Assembly: GCF_004216565.1 (NCBI RefSeq)
Contig: NZ_SGWV01000015.1
Location: 1 to 64,000, forward strand
Source: Sphaerotilus mobilis
Lineage (GTDB): Bacteria > Pseudomonadota > Gammaproteobacteria > Burkholderiales > Burkholderiaceae_C
DNA length: 64,000 bases
Direction: 5' to 3'
Both the position numbers and the translations under genes were made by a program. This document shows positions 7,087 through 14,631 of this stretch, piece by piece (positions within the stretch are counted from its first letter, which is position 1; every line of letters starts with the position of its first letter). The notes under the pieces were generated by a model that was not told the DNA's origin, did not search any database, and saw only the letters and a list, made by a program, of their open reading frames with translations.

Positions 7087-8049
7087 ATGCCCCAGCACCT
7101 CAGCCTGATCTCCCTGCTGGTCCACGACCAGGATGACGCCTTGGCCTTCTACGTCGGGACGCTGGGTTTCACGCTGGTGGAGGACAGCCACCAGCCGGCG
7201 CAGAACAAGCGCTGGGTGGTGGTGTCGCCACCCGGCGCAGATGACCGGCGCGGCTGCCAGATCCTGCTGGCCCGCGCCAGCGACGAGGCGCAGCGTGCGC
7301 GGGTGGGCGACCAGACCGGCGGGCGGGTCTTCCTGTTCCTGCAGACGGACGACTTCTGGCGCGACTTCCATGCCTGGCGCGCGCGTGGCGTGGTCTTTGT
7401 GCGCGAACCGAAGGTCGAGCCCTATGGCACGGTGGCCGTGTTCGAGGACCTGAGCGGCAACCGCTGGGATCTGATCGGGCCGGCGGCACCACAGGCGTCG
7501 AGCAACAACCTGCCCGGCCTGCCACAGCTCGCGCACCCCCTTGTTTCTTTGCGGCCGCTGGCGGCCGCCGACCTCGAGCCTTGGTACGCCTACCTGCACC
7601 TGCCACAGGTCCATGAACACACCAGCTGGGACATTGCCGGACCGGACGCGTTGCGCTCGCATGTCGGCACGCGGCCGGGAGATGTGAACGCGACAAGCTG
7701 GCGGCTGGCGATCGCGTGGCGGGACGGCGGTGCGTTGGCCGGCACGGTCGGCCTGAACGAGGTGTCGCGCGTCCATCGCTCAGCCGAGATCGCCTACGAC
7801 CTGGCGCCCGACGCCTGGGGACGCGGCATCGCCCGCGCGACCTGTACGGCAGTCGTCGCCTGGGCGCATGAACGGGCCGGCCTCGCTCGTATCCAGGCCA
7901 CGGTGATGACGAGCAACCAGCGCTCGCTGCGCGTGCTCGAACACTGCGGCTTCCAACATGAAGGGCTGATGCGGGCCTACCGGCACTTCCGGGGACGCAG
8001 CGGCGACTTCCACCGGTTTGCACACGTCACACCGATGACGGCAGACTGA
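7087..8049 (+). CDS. VOC domain fused to GNAT acetyltransferase (320 aa)
   Basis: Residues 1-135 form a VOC domain: SLISLLVHDQDDALAFYVGTLGF at the start, a central HQPAQNKRWVVVSPPG strand, and AVFEDLSGNRWDLIGP at the end. Residues about 155-315 form a RimJ/RimL-type GNAT N-acetyltransferase, with the acetyl-CoA loop in DAWGRGIARATCTAVVAWA and the terminal motif NQRSLRVLEHCGFQHEGLMRAY. Both halves look complete and are joined by a short Pro/Asn linker. VOC and GNAT proteins each serve in resistance or small-molecule modification, so a fused binding-plus-acetylating enzyme is plausible, but the substrate is unknown. I see no stop codon or frameshift between the halves. Confidence 0.87.
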   Translation: MPQHLSLISLLVHDQDDALAFYVGTLGFTLVEDSHQPAQNKRWVVVSPPGADDRRGCQILLARASDEAQRARVGDQTGGRVFLFLQTDDFWRDFHAWRARGVVFVREPKVEPYGTVAVFEDLSGNRWDLIGPAAPQASSNNLPGLPQLAHPLVSLRPLAAADLEPWYAYLHLPQVHEHTSWDIAGPDALRSHVGTRPGDVNATSWRLAIAWRDGGALAGTVGLNEVSRVHRSAEIAYDLAPDAWGRGIARATCTAVVAWAHERAGLARIQATVMTSNQRSLRVLEHCGFQHEGLMRAYRHFRGRSGDFHRFAHVTPMTAD

Positions 8050-8076
8050 GCGTTTCAACGTGATCGCCGACTCGCC

Positions 8077-8433
8077 ATGAACCTTCGCCGACACATGCCG
8101 ACCGTCTACCGCGCGCTCGCGCTGCTCGCCTTCGTCGTGACCTGGACCTACAACGGCCGCTACATCCTGGGCGGTGGCGGACTCGGTCCCGCCGAGTTCT
8201 TCGGCGCGGCGTTTGCCAACGACCTGACGCAGGCGATCACGCTGGACGTCTACCTGGCCGCGCTGGTGTTCTCGATCTGGGTGGTGAGGGAGTCCCGACG
8301 GGGCGTCGCGGTGCGCTGGCCCTGGCTGCATGTCGCGATCTGCTTTGGCATCGGGCTGGCGATCGCCCTGCCGCTGTACCTGGCGGCGCGCGAGGACCTG
8401 CGGCGCGACATCTCACCCACCTCGGAGCTTTGA
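8077..8433 (+). CDS. DUF2834 small membrane protein (118 aa)
   Basis: The protein has the DUF2834 layout of three membrane segments (about residues 10-28, 50-70 and 84-105) with the motif TWTYNGRYILGGGG after the first and FANDLTQAITLDVYL before the second. It is probably in the inner membrane; no function is known. It is followed three bases later by an SRPBCC gene. Confidence 0.78.
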   Translation: MNLRRHMPTVYRALALLAFVVTWTYNGRYILGGGGLGPAEFFGAAFANDLTQAITLDVYLAALVFSIWVVRESRRGVAVRWPWLHVAICFGIGLAIALPLYLAAREDLRRDISPTSEL

Positions 8434-8436
8434 ACC

Positions 8437-8850
8437 ATGACCCCGATCACCGTCACCACCGTCGCCCACGCCCCGATCGCGGAGGTCTGGCGCGCCTACA
8501 CCACGCCGGCCGACATCGTGGTGTGGAACACCGCCTCGCCGGACTGGCACACCACGCGCGCCGAGGTCGACCTGCGGGTCGGCGGCGCGTTTTCGTCGCG
8601 CATGGAAGCCAAGGACGGCAGCTTCGGCTTCGACTTCGCCGGCACCTACACGGCGGTCGTGCCTCATGCGCGCATCGCGTACGCCTTCGGTGATCGCACG
8701 GCGACGGTCGAGTTCGTCGACGGGGGCGATGCCGGCGTGACCGTGCGCGTCACCTTCGAGCCCGAGAACGAGTTCCCGGTCGAACAGCAGCAGCAGGGCT
8801 GGCAGGCGATCCTGGACAGCTTCGCGCGGCATGTGCAGGCGCGTGCATGA
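8437..8850 (+). CDS. SRPBCC / AHSA1-family protein (137 aa)
   Basis: A START-like ligand-binding fold of the activator-of-Hsp90 type. The hallmarks are VAHAPIAEVWRAYTTPADIVVWN at the start, LRVGGAFSSRMEAKDGSFGFDFAGTYTAVVP in the middle, and a long C-terminal helix with GWQAILDSFARHV. These proteins bind hydrophobic ligands in a deep cavity. The stop codon overlaps the start of the DUF4256 gene (ATGA), so the two are translationally coupled. Confidence 0.87.
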   Translation: MTPITVTTVAHAPIAEVWRAYTTPADIVVWNTASPDWHTTRAEVDLRVGGAFSSRMEAKDGSFGFDFAGTYTAVVPHARIAYAFGDRTATVEFVDGGDAGVTVRVTFEPENEFPVEQQQQGWQAILDSFARHVQARA

Positions 8851-9401
8851 CGGCGGTCGGGCACGACGACCCGACTGCGCTGCTGGACCTGCTGGCGCAG
8901 CGCTTCACGCAGCACCCGCACCGCCACCCCGGCATCGCCTGGTCCGAGGTGCGCCAGCGCCTGGATGCGCGGCCCGAGGCGATGGGCGTGCTGCTGGCAA
9001 TGGAAAACAGCGGTGGCGAGCCGGACGTGATCGGTGTCGACGCGGCCAGCGCCACCGTCATCTTCTGCGACTGCGCGCCGGAAAGCCCGGCCGGTCGGCG
9101 CAGCCTGTGTTTCGACCGGGCGGCGCTGGAGGCGCGCAAGGAGAACAAGCCGGCCGGCAACGCGATGGATCGCGCGGCCGCGATCGGCATCGAGCTGCTG
9201 ACCGAGGCGCAGTACCGCGCGCTGCAGGCGATCGAGCCCTTCGACCGCAAGACGTCGAGCTGGATCCAGACGCCCGAGGCGATCCGCCGACTCGGCGGGG
9301 CGTTGTTCTGCGATCGCCGCTACGACCAGGTCTTCACCTATCACAACGGGGCCGAGTCCTACTATGCGGCGCGCGGCTTCCGGGGCCGCCTGCGGGTCTG
9401 A
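8847..9401 (+). CDS. DUF4256 protein (184 aa)
   Basis: This soluble protein matches DUF4256. It begins with a helical region (LLDLLAQRFTQHPHRHPGIAW), contains the ENSGGEPDVIG and FCDCAPESPAGRRSLCFD segments, and ends in KTSSWIQTPEAIRRLGGALFCDRRYDQVFTYHNGAESYYAARGFRG. The last part is the best-conserved family block as I recall it. The function is unknown. The start overlaps the SRPBCC stop by four bases. Confidence 0.82.
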   Translation: MTAVGHDDPTALLDLLAQRFTQHPHRHPGIAWSEVRQRLDARPEAMGVLLAMENSGGEPDVIGVDAASATVIFCDCAPESPAGRRSLCFDRAALEARKENKPAGNAMDRAAAIGIELLTEAQYRALQAIEPFDRKTSSWIQTPEAIRRLGGALFCDRRYDQVFTYHNGAESYYAARGFRGRLRV

Positions 9402-9407
9402 ACACGG

Positions 9408-9878
9408 ATGCCCACGATGACGCGACTTGAACTCAAGATTCCCCCGCCGCTGGTCGGCGCACTGGTCGCCCTGGGCATGTGGGCGCTGTCGGCGCTTGGC
9501 CCGTCTTTGGGACTGTTGCCGGGCCTGCGCGTGGTCGTCGTGGCGCTGCTGGTGCTGGCGGGGCTGACCTTCGATGTGCTCGGGCTGCTGGCCTTCCTGG
9601 GCGCGCACACGACCATCAACCCGCTGCGGCCGGAACGCTCGAGCGCGCTGGTGACCGGTGGCATCTACCGCGTCACGCGCAACCCGATGTATGTCGGCAT
9701 GGCCCTGTTGCTGACGGCCTGGGCGGTGCACCTGGGCGGCTTGTGGGCCTGGCTCGGGCCGGTCGCCTTCGTGCTCTACATCACCCGCTTCCAGATCCAG
9801 CCGGAGGAACGCATCCTCGACGGCCTGTTCGGCGACGAATACCGGGCCTGGTGCGCCCGGGTGCGGCGCTGGCTCTGA
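9408..9878 (+). CDS. Isoprenylcysteine methyltransferase-like membrane protein
   Basis: A 156-residue integral membrane protein of the ICMT/phospholipid-methyltransferase type. Membrane segments lie at about residues 15-35, 40-62 and 100-125. The S-adenosylmethionine-binding C-terminal block includes TGGIYRVTRNPMYVGMALLL and EERILDGLFGDEYRAWCARVRRWL, which are the family signature regions. Bacterial members probably methylate lipids or isoprenoids, but substrates are largely unknown. Met at 9417 is an alternative start. Confidence 0.85.
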   Translation: MPTMTRLELKIPPPLVGALVALGMWALSALGPSLGLLPGLRVVVVALLVLAGLTFDVLGLLAFLGAHTTINPLRPERSSALVTGGIYRVTRNPMYVGMALLLTAWAVHLGGLWAWLGPVAFVLYITRFQIQPEERILDGLFGDEYRAWCARVRRWL

Positions 9879-9916
9879 GCCGCCTTGGCGGCGCCGCACC
9901 GAAACCTGACATCACC

Positions 9917-10951
9917 ATGAACATCACCCGCCCCCAGCTCGACGAGGCCGTCCGGCGCGGCCTGTTGCAGGACGGACAGGCCGATGCGCTGTGGCACTAC
10001 CTGGACGCGGCATCGACCGAGACGGCGTCCTTGCGCACGACGCATGTCCTGTACTACCTCGGCGGCCTGATCGCGATCGGCTCGATGACGGTGTTCATGA
10101 ACATGGGCTGGATGCTGTTTGGCGGCTGGGGCCTCGCCGGTTTGTCGCTGGCCTATGCGCTGGCCGGTCTGCTGGCGACCGAGCGGCTGCTGCACAGGAT
10201 GAAGCTGCGCATCCCCGCCGGCATCGTTGCCACCTTCGTCGTGGCGCTGACGCCGTTGGGGGTCTACGGCCTGCAGATCGCCACCGGTACGCTGGCGCCC
10301 GAGCGCGCGTACGAGTCCTACCACCGCCTGATCGACTGGCGCTGGCTGTGGATGGAGCTGGCCACGCTGGTCGTCGCGGCCGTCATGCTGTGGCGCTATC
10401 GACTGCCTTTCCTGGTGATGCCGCTGGCGCTGACGCTGTGGTACCTGAGCATGGACATGGTGCCCTTCGTCTTCGACACGCCGGACACGGACTGGGCGAT
10501 GCGCAAGTTCGTGTCGCTGTGGTTCGGGCTGCTGATGACGCTGCTGGCGCTGTGGGTCGACCTGCGCACGCGCACGGCCGACGACCCGGCCTTCTGGCTC
10601 TACCTGTTCGGCCTGCTGACCTTCTGGAGTGGCCTGTCGCTGCTGCGCACGGACAGCCAGCTCGACTGGTTCGGCTACCTCTGCATCAACGTGGCCCTCC
10701 TGGCGATTGGCACGCTGCTGGCGCGGCGGGCGTTCGTGGTGTTCGGCGGCCTGGGCGTCGCGGTCTACCTGTCCCAGCTGACCTATGAGGTCTTCCGCGA
10801 GAGCCTGCTGTTCCCCTTCGTGCTGACCGCGGTCGGCTTCGGCATCATCGGCCTGGGCATCGTCTGGCAACGCCAGCAAGCTCGGCTGGACGCCTGGCTG
10901 CGCCAGCACCTGCCGGCGACCTGGCAGGACTGGCTGGCGCAGCGGCGCTGA
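9917..10951 (+). CDS. DUF2157-like multi-pass membrane protein (344 aa)
   Basis: An N-terminal cytoplasmic stretch of about 35 residues (LDEAVRRGLLQDGQADALWHYLD) precedes around ten hydrophobic segments. This is the layout of DUF2157-like membrane proteins. The first membrane helix contains LYYLGGLIAIGSMTVFMNMGW. The protein ends with a short basic cytoplasmic tail. The function is unknown. The start at 9917 is the first Met matching this architecture; the much longer open frame upstream reads through the ICMT-like gene. Confidence 0.78.
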   Translation: MNITRPQLDEAVRRGLLQDGQADALWHYLDAASTETASLRTTHVLYYLGGLIAIGSMTVFMNMGWMLFGGWGLAGLSLAYALAGLLATERLLHRMKLRIPAGIVATFVVALTPLGVYGLQIATGTLAPERAYESYHRLIDWRWLWMELATLVVAAVMLWRYRLPFLVMPLALTLWYLSMDMVPFVFDTPDTDWAMRKFVSLWFGLLMTLLALWVDLRTRTADDPAFWLYLFGLLTFWSGLSLLRTDSQLDWFGYLCINVALLAIGTLLARRAFVVFGGLGVAVYLSQLTYEVFRESLLFPFVLTAVGFGIIGLGIVWQRQQARLDAWLRQHLPATWQDWLAQRR

Positions 10952-10984
10952 GCCCCGCGCAACCCCTTGAACGGATCCCCCACC

Positions 10985-11710
10985 ATGCGACTGGCCATCC
11001 TGACCGGCGGCTCACGCGGCCTCGGACTTGCCCTGCATGAGCAGCTCACGCAAGCGGGCTGGCGGGTGCTGGAGTTCTCGCGCACGGCGCCACACCGGGA
11101 TTCGGTCCGGCTGGACCTGGCAGATCCGACACAGATCGCATCGCTCGTCCGGCCGGCGCTGGCGAGGGTCGCGGCCGAGCTGACCGAGACCATCGAGGCG
11201 CTGGTCGCGATCAGCAACGCCGGCGTGCTGGACCCGATCGGTCCGGCTTCGCGCAAGGACCCGGCTGCCGTGCTGGCCAATCTGCAGGCCAACTTCACGT
11301 CGGCCATCCTGTTCCAGAGCGTCGTGGTGGCGCAGTTCCAGAACCTGGCTTGCCGCAAGGTGCTGGCCAACCTGTCCTCCGGCGCGGCGCTCAAGGGCTA
11401 TGCCGGCTGGTCGCTCTACGGCGCCGCCAAGGCGGGGCTGGAGCACCACATCCGCGCCGTCGCCGTTGAACAGGCCAGCGAAGCGCATCCCTTCATCGCC
11501 CTGAACGTCGACCCGGGCGTGATGGACACGGCGATGCAGGCGCTGATCCGCGAGCAGGCGCCGGCCGATTTCCCGGACGTGGCGCGCTTCATCCGTCGGC
11601 AGGCCGATGGCGAGCTGCGGCCGCCGGGTGACGTCGCCGCGGCCATCCTGCGCCTCCTCGAACGGACCGACCTCGTCAGCGGCCAACGCTGCGTCGCGGC
11701 CGATTTCTGA
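10985..11710 (+). CDS. Short-chain dehydrogenase/reductase (SDR), 241 aa
   Basis: A classical NAD(P)-binding Rossmann fold begins at residue 3 with LTGGSRGLGLALHEQL. The Asn-Ala-Gly motif (SNAGVL) and the catalytic YGAAKAG (Tyr-x3-Lys) with a preceding Ser (SSGAAL) are present, so it should be an active oxidoreductase. The sequence resembles the sepiapterin/benzil reductase group. Met 10985 is used; a TTG six codons upstream is possible. The last base overlaps the start of the next VOC gene (TGATG). Confidence 0.85.
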   Translation: MRLAILTGGSRGLGLALHEQLTQAGWRVLEFSRTAPHRDSVRLDLADPTQIASLVRPALARVAAELTETIEALVAISNAGVLDPIGPASRKDPAAVLANLQANFTSAILFQSVVVAQFQNLACRKVLANLSSGAALKGYAGWSLYGAAKAGLEHHIRAVAVEQASEAHPFIALNVDPGVMDTAMQALIREQAPADFPDVARFIRRQADGELRPPGDVAAAILRLLERTDLVSGQRCVAADF

Positions 11711-12093
11711 TGCTGCAGCGCATCCACCACGTCGCGCTGATCTGCGCCGACATCGAGGCGTCGAAGCGCTTCTACGTCGACATCCTGGGCCTCACCGTGG
11801 TCGCCGAAACCTGGCGAGCGGCGAGGCAGTCGTGGAAGGTCGACCTGGCGCTGCCCGACGGTGGCCAGCTGGAGCTGTTCACCTTCCCCGGCGCCCCGCC
11901 CCGGCCGTCCTGGCCCGAGGCCCGCGGCCTGCGCCACCTGGCCTTTGCGGTGGCCGATGTCGAGGCCTGCAAGGCCACGCTGGAAGCACGGGGCCTGGTG
12001 CTGGAAGCCGTCCGGCTGGACGAGCTGACCGGCCGCCGCTTCGTCTTCTTCGCCGACCCGGACGGGCTGCCGGTGGAGCTCTACGAGGCCTGA
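11710..12093 (+). CDS. VOC-family protein of the YaeR/GloA2 type
   Basis: A compact 127-residue VOC protein. It starts MLQRIHHVALICADIEASKRFYVDILG, with a metal-ligand His in the first strand. A further potential ligand His follows in GLRHLAFAVADVE, and the last strand, FVFFADPDGLPVELYEA, supplies a Glu. This spacing matches YaeR/SMU1112c-like VOC proteins (often named GloA2). Metal-dependent lyase or isomerase activity is likely, but the substrate is unproven. Translation is coupled to the upstream SDR by a one-base overlap, and the gene converges on a LysR gene. Confidence 0.85.
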   Translation: MLQRIHHVALICADIEASKRFYVDILGLTVVAETWRAARQSWKVDLALPDGGQLELFTFPGAPPRPSWPEARGLRHLAFAVADVEACKATLEARGLVLEAVRLDELTGRRFVFFADPDGLPVELYEA

Positions 12094-12113
12094 AGGCCCG
12101 CCGGGTCTCGGCG

Positions 12114-13031
12114 TCATCCGCCCAGCGTGTTCGCGGCCAGCCAGTCGGCCCAGTGGTCGACACAGGCGCGCACCTTCGGCAGGCGGTGGCGCTCGCGCAG
12201 CATCACCGCCAACACCGGCGTGGGCGCCGAGGTGAAGGCCTCCGGCAGCACCGGCTGCAGCGCCCCGCCGCGCAGCAGCGGCAGGGCCGCAAGATCGGTC
12301 AGGCGCGAGATGCCGACGCCCGCCAGCACCAGCGCCAGCAGCGCGGCCGAGCTGTCGACGCGGGTCAGGTGGCGATCCGGCTGGGCGGCGCACCAGACCT
12401 GCTCGCGGCCGTCGCGCTGGAAGGTCCAGTCGTTGAGCGCTGGCGCAGCGCTGCTGGTCACCAGGCGATGGCTGGCCAGCGCGTCGACGCTGGCCGGCAT
12501 GCCGTGGCGGGCCAGGTAGCCGGGCGAGGCGTAGAGCCCGCGCCGCAGGCTGCCGATCGGCCGGGCGACCACCGTGTCGCTGGCTGGCGTGCCGGTGCGC
12601 AAGGCCACGTCGATGCCGTCGCGCACCATGTCGACCAGCCGGTCCTCGGCACCGATGTCCAGGCGCAGGGCGGGATGGCGGTCCAGCAGGGACGGCAGGC
12701 TGGGCGCGATCAGGCTCTGAGCCAGCACCGCGCTGACGCTGACCCGGACCCAGCCGCCGGGCGCGTCCAGCCGGCCGCTCAGGTCGGCCGCCAGTTCGGC
12801 CTGGACGTCCAGCAGGCGGCGCGCCTGGGCGAGGAAGGCATCGCCCTCGTCGGTCAGGCTCAGGCCATGGGTCGAGCGGCGCAGCAGCAGCACGCCGCAG
12901 GCGGCTTCCAGCCGGTCGACGCTGCGGCTGACCTGGCTGACCGGCACGTCGCGCTCGCGGGCAGCGGCCGACAGGGTGCCCAGGGCGCTCACGCGCACGA
13001 ACAGGGCGACGTCGTCGAGTTGCAGGTTCAT
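12114..13031 (-). CDS. LysR-family transcriptional regulator (305 aa)
   Basis: The N-terminal winged helix-turn-helix (about residues 3-62) reads MNLQLDDVALFVRVSALGTLSAAARERDVPVSQVSRSVDRLE. The remaining 240 residues form a periplasmic-binding-like effector domain (GWVRVSVSAVLAQSLIAPSL onward). The start at 13031 is standard for the family; the open frame extends upstream without support. It is transcribed away from a tautomerase gene, and a LysR-type inverted repeat lies in the shared 115-bp region, so it probably controls both itself and the tautomerase. Confidence 0.9.
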   Translation of the reverse strand: MNLQLDDVALFVRVSALGTLSAAARERDVPVSQVSRSVDRLEAACGVLLLRRSTHGLSLTDEGDAFLAQARRLLDVQAELAADLSGRLDAPGGWVRVSVSAVLAQSLIAPSLPSLLDRHPALRLDIGAEDRLVDMVRDGIDVALRTGTPASDTVVARPIGSLRRGLYASPGYLARHGMPASVDALASHRLVTSSAAPALNDWTFQRDGREQVWCAAQPDRHLTRVDSSAALLALVLAGVGISRLTDLAALPLLRGGALQPVLPEAFTSAPTPVLAVMLRERHRLPKVRACVDHWADWLAANTLGG

Positions 13032-13049
13032 GGCGTGATGGTCGATCGC

Positions 13050-13068
13050 TCTTGCAGATTCCGCAAGA
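13050..13068. promoter_or_regulatory. Putative LysR binding site, TCTTGC-N7-GCAAGA
   Basis: A perfect 6-bp inverted repeat with a 7-bp spacer sits 19 bp from the LysR start and 79 bp from the tautomerase start. It contains the T-N11-A arrangement used by LysR proteins. Its position between divergent genes suggests it is the operator of the 12114-13031 regulator. Confidence 0.55.
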
Positions 13069-13146
13069 CCGTTGCCTGCGCGGTGCGGTTTCCGAGCCCC
13101 GGCTTGCCGCCTAGAGTGAACAGCAACCCCACACAGGAGATCCCCC

Positions 13147-13545
13147 ATGCCCATCCTCACCGTCCTGATCGGCGCCCTGCCCTCGCCCGCGTTGGCGCGC
13201 GACATCGCCGAAGACCTGCTGCAGGCCACCGAAGGCGTGCTGGACAAGCGCCGCGACCTGACCTCGATCGCGCTGCAGTTCGTGCCGCCCGCGCAATGGA
13301 CCGTGGGCGGCGCGAGCCTGACAACGCTGGCCCGGCCGACCGCCTTCGTCGAGATCCGCATCACCGACGAGACCAACACCAAGGCCCAGAAGGCGCGCTA
13401 CATCGCCGCCGTGCACGAGCTGCTGCGGGCCCGGCTGGGCGACCTGCACCCGGTCAGCTATGTGCAGATCCACGACGTGCGCGGCGCCGCCTGGGGCTGG
13501 GGCGGACGCACGCAGGACGCGCGCGCGCATCGGTCGGACGCCTGA
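13147..13545 (+). CDS. Tautomerase-family protein (132 aa)
   Basis: Starts MPILTVLIG, which after Met removal gives the N-terminal Pro that acts as general base in 4-oxalocrotonate tautomerase/MIF-like enzymes. The length of about 130 residues fits a fused two-motif (cis-CaaD/MSAD-like or DUF1904-like) form rather than the 62-residue type. A conserved strand occurs at YVQIHDVRGAAWGWGG near the end. AGGAG lies about 8 bp upstream of the ATG. It is divergent from, and probably controlled by, the LysR gene. Confidence 0.8.
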   Translation: MPILTVLIGALPSPALARDIAEDLLQATEGVLDKRRDLTSIALQFVPPAQWTVGGASLTTLARPTAFVEIRITDETNTKAQKARYIAAVHELLRARLGDLHPVSYVQIHDVRGAAWGWGGRTQDARAHRSDA

Positions 13546-13567
13546 GGTCCGAGGTCTGAGGTCTGAG
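13543..13567. repeat. Short tandem repeat between genes
   Basis: Three imperfect copies of GAGGTCT/C-like units run from the tautomerase stop into the spacer before the DHFR-like gene. The repeat has no evident function and could have arisen by slippage. Confidence 0.5.
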
Positions 13568-13634
13568 GGCCACGGATCGTCCGTGCATGACTAGCATGGG
13601 CTCACCGCCACCGTGCACACGCAGGAGCCCCGTC

Positions 13635-14195
13635 ATGGCCACCGTCTACTACACCGCTTGCAGCCTCGATGGCTTCCTCGCGACCGAGGATCACGGCCTG
13701 GAATGGCTGTTCCCGCTGGCCGACATCGGCGACACCAGCTTCCCCGGCTTCTTCGCCAGCGTCGGCGCCTTGGCCATGGGCGCGTCGACCTACGAATGGA
13801 TGCTGCGGCACGTGGTGCGCACGCCCGACGATCCCGGTACGTCCTGGCCCTATGCACAGCCGGTCTGGGTCTTCAGCCACCGGTCCCTGCCGGTGATCGC
13901 CGGTGCCGATCTGCGCTTCGTGCAGGGCGATGTCCGGCCCGTGCATGCGGCGATGACGGCTGCGGCGGCGGGCAAGACCGTCTGGCTGGTGGGCGGCGGC
14001 GAGCTGGTCGGCCAGTTCCTGGACGCTGGCCTGGTGGACGAGCTGAAGGTGCAGGTCGGATCGGTCACGCTGGGCCGTGGCCAGCCGCTGCTGCCGCGTC
14101 GCTTCACGTCGCCACCGCTGCGCCTGCTGTCGGTCCAGCAGGTCGGCAGTGGCTTCGCCGAGCTGCACTACGCGGTGCCGCGACCCGCGGTCTGA
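13635..14195 (+). CDS. Dihydrofolate-reductase-family protein (RibD C-terminal type)
   Basis: A 186-residue protein of the RibD-C/DHFR-like fold. It begins MATVYYTACSLDGFLA, has the central GASTYEWML segment, and contains the nucleotide-binding motif GKTVWLVGGGELVGQFLDAGLVDEL. Proteins of this group use NADPH, and the physiological substrate is usually unknown. A purine-rich AGGAG element precedes the ATG. It converges with a cupin gene. Confidence 0.87.
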   Translation: MATVYYTACSLDGFLATEDHGLEWLFPLADIGDTSFPGFFASVGALAMGASTYEWMLRHVVRTPDDPGTSWPYAQPVWVFSHRSLPVIAGADLRFVQGDVRPVHAAMTAAAAGKTVWLVGGGELVGQFLDAGLVDELKVQVGSVTLGRGQPLLPRRFTSPPLRLLSVQQVGSGFAELHYAVPRPAV

Positions 14196-14221
14196 CAACG
14201 ACGAGCAACGAGCAGGCCCGC

Positions 14222-14509
14222 TCAGGCCTTGCGGGCGACCCAGTAGGTGGCGCCCTCGGGGCCGTAACGCTCGCGGTGCGGCACGTCACGGGCGAGCTCG
14301 AAGCGATCGCCCGGGCCCAGGCGGCGCTCGGCGCCGTGCTGGCCGTCCCGGTCGACCGCCAGCCACAACTCGCCCTGCACGACGAGCGCCCGGGCGGCAA
14401 AGGGATGGGTGTGGGTGTCCAGCACGGTCAGCGGCGCCCACTGGCGTTCGATCACGGCGTCGGCACCGGCCGCCCGCTCGGCGGACTCGAATTCGGCAAA
14501 GGTCGTCAT
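14222..14509 (-). CDS. Small cupin-domain protein (95 aa)
   Basis: A single cupin barrel. The metal-ligand first motif appears as LDTHTHPFAARALVVQGELW (His-x-His, then Glu), and the second is reduced (GDRFELARDVPHRE with one His). It probably binds a metal and a small molecule. It stands alone on the minus strand, facing the DHFR-like gene. Confidence 0.8.
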   Translation of the reverse strand: MTTFAEFESAERAAGADAVIERQWAPLTVLDTHTHPFAARALVVQGELWLAVDRDGQHGAERRLGPGDRFELARDVPHRERYGPEGATYWVARKA

Positions 14510-14631
14510 GGCGCTTCTCCAAGCCCGTCGAAGCCGCGGGCGTCAGCAAGGTCTGCACAGCTTAGGAGGTCCGGGCCACATCCGATGCCGGCGGGCCATG
14601 GGCCATGGCCCGGCTGACCGGAGCGCTGCGG

